Assembly (NCBI RefSeq): GCF_964204645.1
Contig: NC_134032.1
Span: 1,242,501 to 1,306,500, forward strand
Direction: 5' to 3'
Source of the DNA: Tubulanus polymorphus
Lineage: Eukaryota > Nemertea > Palaeonemertea > Tubulaniformes > Tubulanidae
DNA length: 64,000 nucleotides
Part shown: in pieces, positions 59,004 to 64,000 of the stretch
How the letters are laid out: each line of letters starts with the position of its first letter
Position numbering within the stretch: position 1 is the first letter of the stretch
Translations under genes and position numbers: made by a program
The notes under the pieces: model-generated
Told to the model about the DNA's origin: nothing
The model's input: only the letters and a program-made list of their open reading frames with translations
Databases searched by the model: none

Positions 59004-59765
59004 GTTATTATTATTATTATTATTATATGCATCACCTCAATAACTTGTGAATGTCTAAAGGGCTGAATATCTTGAGAAGCGGTTGCATTTTACCAACCCC
59101 TAAAACCTCTGGGACCGGTTGCCTAGTCATGGCTTACACTTAAGAGCAGTCTTAAGACCAACTTAGTCCTATAGCTAATCTAACAACTTAAGACCAGTCT
59201 TAAGGTTTAAGACCACTTTTGGTCTTAAAAGTCTTGACTATGGAACCGACCCCTGGGGCCGGTTGCCTAGTCATGGCTTACACTTAAGATCAGTCTTAAG
59301 ACCAACTTAGTTCTATATCCAATCTAACAACTTAAGACCAGTCTTAAGATTTAAGACCACTTTTGGACTTAAGTCACGACTGTGCAACTGGCCCCAGGGC
59401 TCAGTCAGGCTCATCCAGTGATCATATGTATATTTCTGTAATTAACGAAACTGTCCGCTGATACGTGTGTGTATGTTTCTGTCTCTATTTCAGCGTCCGA
59501 TAAACCGTATTCGACGTTGGTTTCGAACGCGCGTCGACTGATACCTCACAAACAACGCCGCTGCAAAGACACGACCGATTTGCAGCATCACTGCACGTGT
59601 CGTTACGAGATCTGTATCGGCTGGTATCCATGCGGATTGAAATACTGTCGCGGCAAAGACAACGGCAAACCGACGAACTACCGCTGCGGGATTAAAACCT
59701 GTCGCAAGTGTCGAATATTCGACTACGTCGCCAAACAGAAATCGTCGTGTTTGTGGGATGAGTAA
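56585..59765 (+). CDS. oaf: Out at first protein (OAF), four exons, complete
   Basis: A secreted protein first described in Drosophila; its molecular role is poorly understood. Exons 56585-56797, 57577-57711, 58253-58433 and 59494-59765 give 801 nt (266 codons plus stop), close to human OAF (about 273 residues). There is an N-terminal signal peptide (MLTVITAVCACVWVLLSA). Conserved blocks are SISLKFQKADGTIITQFIDF, GEEERGQNQYQIMCFVTKL, AMSKLRQKNPDAIR, the Cys-rich HHCTCRYEICIGWYPC and the C terminus CGIKTCRKC...SSCLWDE. The human protein ends LCLWDEDPYPG, so this one stops slightly early. The last 29 codons are repeated just beyond the stop. Confidence 0.95.
57247..57352. repeat. Dispersed 105-bp repeat, copy B (oaf intron 1)
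   Basis: Reverse-complement relative of 38838-38942 (GTTACCTAATCGTTGGTGGT ... CAGACAGGTTACTGACTAC). Confidence 0.75.
57360..57492. mobile_element. TTTCACGAAAAAG foldback element (oaf intron 1)
   Basis: Second copy of the 15161-15292 family: CCCTGGGTCTAGATTCACGA left, TTTTTTTGTGAAACTGGACC right. Confidence 0.75.
57577..57711 (+). CDS. oaf: oaf exon 2
   Basis: Between TTTGTAG and GTATAA. It encodes DIQIFKSLVLGEEERGQNQY and CFVTKL, corresponding to [20 protein letters not shown] in human OAF. Confidence 0.94.
58253..58433 (+). CDS. oaf: oaf exon 3
   Basis: Between ATAATAG and T|GTAAGC. It encodes KNPDAIRTPENDKGHE and DASDATYTRDTDLRFL, matching AVDAIYTRQEDVRF in human OAF. Confidence 0.93.
58458..58746. 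mobile_element. piggyBac-like MITE, copy 7, inverted (oaf intron 3)
   Basis: TTAACCCTTTCAGTGCGTCT start, CAGCACTGAAAGGGTTAA end. Begins 25 bp after the exon 3 donor. Confidence 0.9.
58818..58957. mobile_element. CTTAAGAC foldback element (oaf intron 3)
   Basis: GGGGCCAGTTGCACAGTCGT left end, TATGCAACCGGCCCC right end. Confidence 0.82.
58962..59027 (+). repeat. (TTA)n microsatellite (oaf intron 3)
   Basis: About 21 TTA/ATT trinucleotides with one TTG interruption. Confidence 0.95.
59111..59395. mobile_element. Two tandem CTTAAGAC foldback elements (oaf intron 3)
   Basis: Copies 59111-59253 and 59255-59395 are head to tail, each with GGTTGCCTAGTCATGGCTTA at the left end. Confidence 0.82.
59494..59765 (+). 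CDS. oaf: oaf exon 4 (Cys-rich C terminus)
   Basis: It follows CTCTATTTCAG. It encodes the Cys-rich region CTCRYEICIGWYPCGLKYC and ends CLWDE, TAA at 59763-59765. Confidence 0.95.
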
Positions 59766-59922
59766 CCAGGTGGCGCTACTATACCGCGCGCGTCCCCGAC
59801 GAACTACCGCTGCGGGATTAAAACCTGTCGCAAGTGTCGAATATTCGACTACGTCGCCAAACAGAAATCGTCGTGTTTGTGGGATGAGTAACCAGGTGGC
59901 GCTACTATACCGCGCGCGTCCC
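59671..59922 (+). repeat. 126-bp tandem duplication of the oaf exon 4 end
   Basis: Bases 59671-59796 are repeated in direct tandem at 59797-59922. I see no difference between the copies. The unit covers the last 29-32 codons, the stop and the start of the 3' UTR. The period (42 codons) keeps the frame, but the first stop ends translation before the second copy. Confidence 0.93.
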
Positions 59923-60061
59923 CCGGCGGTTATCAGCGGGGAGTTTGAATTTCTCGTTTGAAATACCGAACCTAGTCACTTCTACGAGCTGCCGTTTTGG
60001 GGCAATTTCAGGGTGCGATCGAAGAGCTTGTCCGATCACCCGGATCAAGTAGATTCTCATC

Positions 60062-60150
60062 AGGGTCCGGTTGCATAGTCGTGGCTCGGACTTAAGACCA
60101 GTCTAAGACCAACTTAGTTCTATATAGCCAATCTAACAACTTAAGACCAG
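60062..60150. mobile_element. Truncated CTTAAGAC foldback element
   Basis: It starts GGTCCGGTTGCATAGTCGTG and breaks off at AAGACCAG|GCATGTGTAGGGCAAG. The latter sequence also occurs near 37625 (TGTGTAGGGCAAGTTGATTT), so a second dispersed repeat may have landed here. Confidence 0.7.
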
Positions 60151-61970
60151 GCATGTGTAGGGCAAGTTGATTTTGGAGGGCAAGCAAAATTTCAGATATG
60201 CTTTCATTCCTAATAGATCGGACTCTGCAATTTAGATTAGAAAAGTTATTGCTTAAGATCCCTCAGGCTAGATCTCGGTGTTCTAAGCTTGGAGAAGACT
60301 ATGATTTATGAAGTAAAAATGAAATATTTTTCATTATTCCTAAAAGGGCACTTATATGCCCGTGCAGGGGTGCGCCATGTATGCAGCGGAACAAGAGAGG
60401 GTCAGATTGATGTGAAAAATGGTCCTCTGCTTAAGATGATATCCAAAATACATGAACAATTAAAAAAGTTTGAAAAGAAGCGAAAAGCACAAAGAATAGA
60501 AGTAATGATAATTATAATATTGATAATAATTAATGAAAAAATTTGAATATTGCAGAGTGCATGTATATAAATCTGACCTTCTGCTAGAGGGCGGTGTCTG
60601 TAACGTTTCAGCGAGTTGAGATCTGACTTGCCACTAGATGGCGGTGTTTTTGATGTTTCATGCGATCTGATGTTCGATCATTGAAATTAATTTCATGTTC
60701 GGCGTATTTCACTAATTCATAATCGAAATGATAATCGCTGAACATTTTTAGAATATAACGACAGCCGTTGTTTGAGGTTGTATTTATATTTTAACGGTGG
60801 TATTTTTTAATACCAGAAATGCTTCGACTATCAATAAATATGTCATTTCATAAACGGTGCTACTGGATATTGTGTGTGGGGGGTATGCAGAGGAGAGGGG
60901 AGGGCTGGGGAGAGGGGAGGGGTACTGAGGTATATAGATATTCTGTTATTTTAAACTTGTCTATCAGGGGCGGACTAGCTTTTGGGCAAAGTTGGGATGA
61001 TGGGCGGATATACACTCTTTTGTAGAGAATCGAGAATATTAGTTAAAATCCACTATATACAAAGATTATAAGATTAAAAATGAATTTTATTTATCAAAAA
61101 CTTTGTGTTTAGATTTAAATTTTTGAATTTTGTATATAGTGGCCCTTAAACTTGGAATCATTTTAATTCTTAGTAAATCAATGGACAATTTATTAATTCA
61201 TTTTCTGTTGCAATGATTCTGAAGATTTGCGTTGGAACGAATTAAGTAATTTATATTTCCACTTGAAAGTATTTGAGTTATTGTAATGTAATAAAATTCT
61301 CTAGTGTAACTGTGGTTAAATCTATTAAATGTGGTTTAATGTAGAATTTCTGTATCAGTTTTGTATAAATTGTAATAAAATATATCGATTGTAATAAATA
61401 TTTGTAATGTAACAAATGTCGTTAGTAATTCTACTTTGTATCTCGAGTATTGATTTGCTCCGAAGTCAAAGAGGGGCTCGCGACGACTATCTGCTTCACG
61501 TATGGCCGGCTTTGGACAATGCTGGGTCGACGGCGCACCCGGTTGGCCTCGTAAATACAGCATGGCGCTGGTGAACGGTTTAATATTGTCTCGCCTCTGG
61601 GAGTCGAACCCAGCCTCGCATGGCGCTGATATTTCTAGGAACTCTTAATTGATTTCCTGGCCGCTAGATGTCAACCGCGTAGTTAATATCGATCGAGCTT
61701 CGCGGAGCAGTCAACTGATGTATCAACTCCTCCTGGTGGGGAGGATGCATTTATCTAACGATGGCGAATAGAATCCGAGTGTAGTTACACTACTACTGTG
61801 TATCATCCAGCCTCTTAAAATGTTGCATTTACGCTTTCCCTATCATCGCCCGTAAATTAGGATACGCCGGATAGACTCGTCATTATCGATGGATTAAATT
61901 CTCTCAATCTCACAGATTTAGGATTAGTAGTTCGTTAGAGAGGAGTGCGTGTGTGTATATTTGAGAAACA
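60151..61970. other. oaf 3' flank, no gene recognised
   Basis: AT-rich. AATAAA signals at 61290, 61374 and 61393 could end a long oaf 3' UTR, but they are far from the stop. CCACTATATACAAA and TTTGTATATAGTGG (61050 and 61129) form a small inverted repeat. Confidence 0.4.
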
Positions 61971-61978
61971 ACCGAACC

Positions 61979-62141
61979 ATGGCCACCGAAAATAGTGGCG
62001 GTGGCGGCGGCGGCGGCTGTAGCGAGGAAGAGATGGGACACGGACATTACTTCAATAAGCGAACTTTCCATAAGCCAACCTACTGCCATCATTGTACGGA
62101 TATGCTATGGGGTCTGATGGGCCAGGGTTATGTATGCGAGG
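61979..62141 (+). CDS. First coding exon of a C1-domain protein, diacylglycerol-kinase-theta-like
   Basis: ATG at 61979 in a strong Kozak context (ACCATGG), then a glycine run and an N-terminal C1 (phorbol-ester/DAG-type) zinc domain: GHYFNKRTFHKPTYCHHC and DMLWGLMGQGYVCE. The exon ends at G|GTAAGT, cutting the domain before its last Cys/His ligands. An N-terminal C1 with KPTYCHHC resembles diacylglycerol kinase theta-type proteins. PKC, PKD or RasGRP-like proteins are alternatives. No further exon was found to the window end. Confidence 0.7.
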
Positions 62142-62199
62142 GTAAGTGTTAGTGTTGTTTCATTTACAGTAGTGTAGTTGTTAATGTATGCATCACCAC

Positions 62200-62227
62200 C
62201 GTGTGTCAGCAGCAGCAGCAGCAGCAG
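62200..62227 (+). repeat. Short (CAG)n run
   Basis: Seven CAG repeats shortly after the C1-domain exon donor, in its first intron. Confidence 0.9.
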
Positions 62228-63016
62228 TAACCGGGGCTGTGAGAAGAGCAGGGAGCAATCTGTTTACTGTCTACCCCTGTCGTTGCTGTCATCCATACTA
62301 ATACTATAACTGTCAAACCGACTATTATTGGCCCCAATCCCCTACACGCCTAACCTGGTCAACCTACTACGTACCCACGTACCTGCAATCTATCAATTTA
62401 ATGGTCAACCGGCTCCTCGCCGAAATCAAACATGCTTATTGCCAAATTGCTTTAGATACCGGTAAACAGTTAACTCCGCAAGGTACTTTAATACGGGCTA
62501 TGATACTGGAAGATATATTGATAATCCACTTAATGATTTAAAAATTCCTATTCTCCAGTTCAACTTCGATCCACCATTTTTGAAATTCGCCATTTTACAA
62601 CGGGCGCGTCTCCTGTCTCTCTATACACTAGGCCGAGGTAGTAAACGACCCTATCTCACGTGATGACAACGAGCCGCTGAAGTTGGGACCAAGCCGCACA
62701 CTGCCGATGATTGCCGAAGTGAATTTGTTCTGAAGGACTAGGAAATTTTATCGTGAAAGGGGCGAAGAAAGGGCATTCGAAAAAATTTGAGACAGTCATT
62801 AAGCCCTACCATAAGTACACGTAGCCCTAAGACATGTACCGCTATGTAAATGTACACATATTATTTAGATACATATTGGTTTTGCAGTAACAATGTACTA
62901 TTAATAGAAGTACATTAATAAAGGCTCGGGTGGAAATTTACAAGTTTTTAAAGGACCATTTTTCAATTTTTTGAGGGGAATAGAATTTGATGGATTGCCT
63001 TAAAAGGCTATATGGG

Positions 63017-63019
<3 letters not shown>

Positions 63020-63108
<89 letters not shown>
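63020..63108. repeat. (TA)n microsatellite
   Basis: Uninterrupted TA dinucleotides for about 88 bp. Confidence 0.98.
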
Positions 63109-63112
<4 letters not shown>

Positions 63113-63363
63113 GTACTAGTACAGAGCACATATATGGACGGATTCAATTCAGAAAATTAAGAGCTGAAGGCTTGTCTTGGTGTTTGGTTTAGGCGCGTGA
63201 GTATCTATACCCTAGACACGTTTTGCCTACAGCCCAAAAACCGGTCCGACTGGAATCCAGAAGGATGACTGGCGGCGGTCGTCGTTTGTCGAAATTAACA
63301 CCCCGCGTGTTTTTAGTTTTCCGAGCAAATTTTGATCCATATTGTCTAAACGTTTCAGCGCCT

Positions 63364-63504
63364 GGGGCCGGTTGCACAGTCGTGACTGAAGTCCAAAAAT
63401 GGTCTTAAATCTTAAGACTGGTCTTAAGTTGTTAGATCGGCTATAGAACTAAGTTGGTCTTAAACTGGTCTTAAATCTAAGTCATGACTATGCGACCGAC
63501 CCCT
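63364..63504. mobile_element. CTTAAGAC foldback element
   Basis: GGGGCCGGTTGCACAGTCGT left, GACTATGCGACCGACCCC right, in the first intron of the C1-domain gene. Confidence 0.82.
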
Positions 63505-63944
63505 GGGGCTTATCGTCTTCAGAAAAAATTGGGTCGACCGGACGCTTATCTGAATCGTAGGCCTGTCCCGGATTTGGGATTACGCAGTTTTATTGTTCCC
63601 CGCTAGGGGGAGTCGAATATCGAATATATTTCCATTCCTCTCCCTCTCATCTGTTCTCTCACTCGCCTCACTCCAGAAGCTAGTAGATGAAATAGGGTTG
63701 CTCTATCAGTTCTGTTGTTACCATGGATACGAGAGACAGTCGTGCTAATGCTGCATACATACTGTTGTAACGGAGGCTATACTGGCTGTACGGCGAGCGC
63801 GTAGTTCAGCTATACATGCGCTCTATCCCACCCTATTCATACAACCTGGTCCCGAGTATCGACTAGGTCTATTCCTGTAACGGTATATCCTAGGCCCTGT
63901 TTTAGACGGGGGTTATCCTTTACGGGAATCCGTTTTATAAACCG

Positions 63945-64000
63945 GGTCCGGTTCCACGGTTGTGAGTTAAGATTTGACCCGGGGTTAAAACATCGAAAAT
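63945..64000. mobile_element. Foldback element cut by the window end
   Basis: CCGGTTCCACGGTTGTGAGT and AAGATTTGACCCGGGGTTAA match the left half of the element at 61-178. Confidence 0.75.

Noticed and set aside
61575-61640. A tRNA gene on the minus strand around TGGGTTCGACTCCCA
   Set aside because: A T-arm-like hairpin is present, but I could not find a matching acceptor 5' strand, D arm or anticodon arm.

Overview
This is a eukaryotic (metazoan) window: multi-exon genes with GT-AG introns, no bacterial-style operons, and heavy intronic repeat content. The gene set (an ASAP-type Arf-GAP, a Rab20/24-like GTPase, a C2H2 zinc-finger protein, out-at-first, and the first exon of a C1-domain kinase) fits a bilaterian. 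The compact proteins and the abundant foldback elements and minisatellites suggest a marine invertebrate, perhaps a lophotrochozoan, but the species cannot be fixed from sequence alone.

Layout. (1) 1-4372: repeats and non-coding DNA, probably the 5' intron of the ASAP gene, including a 360-bp element with perfect 44-bp terminal inverted repeats and a tandem array of about 80-90-bp units. (2) 4373-32769, plus strand: 27 exons of an ASAP1/2/3-type Arf GTPase-activating protein. All splice phases agree and give 976 codons from mid-BAR domain through PH, ArfGAP, ankyrin and proline-rich regions to a C-terminal SH3 domain and stop. The N-terminal exon(s) were not found and probably lie upstream. 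(3) 33170-37180: two further tandem arrays (21-bp and 17-bp units). (4) 38409-43639, minus strand: a complete five-exon, 219-codon Rab20/Rab24-like small GTPase. (5) 44326-45840, plus: an eight-finger C2H2 protein in two exons. (6) 45841-56580: minisatellite, a large foldback repeat locus, AT-rich degenerate repeats and LINE reverse-transcriptase debris. (7) 56585-59765, plus: a complete four-exon out-at-first (oaf) gene, 266 codons. (8) 61979-62141, plus: first coding exon of a C1-domain protein resembling diacylglycerol kinase theta, continuing beyond the window or further downstream.

The most unusual aspect is the relation between minisatellites and splice sites in the ASAP gene. Several arrays are built from the exon-intron junction itself. 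An array of about 7.9 kb in intron 20 repeats the last 13 codons of exon 20 together with its 5' splice site, about 200 times. Intron 12 repeats the 3' splice site plus the start of the exon that completes the ArfGAP zinc finger. Intron 18 repeats the end of exon 18 with its donor. In intron 7 an exon-end/donor duplicate closes the far side of the array. The transcript should therefore carry hundreds of decoy or alternative splice sites around otherwise conserved exons.

Mobile DNA is mainly non-autonomous. There are seven copies of a piggyBac-like TTAA element of about 300 bp, several families of palindromic 130-150-bp foldback elements (some nested, one expanded into long tandem arrays in and beside the Rab gene), a Tigger/pogo-like TIR element, and a Penelope-type repeat with a hammerhead-ribozyme-like core. 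The genes have no evident joint pathway, although ASAP, Rab and a diacylglycerol-kinase-like protein all belong to membrane-traffic or lipid-signalling families.
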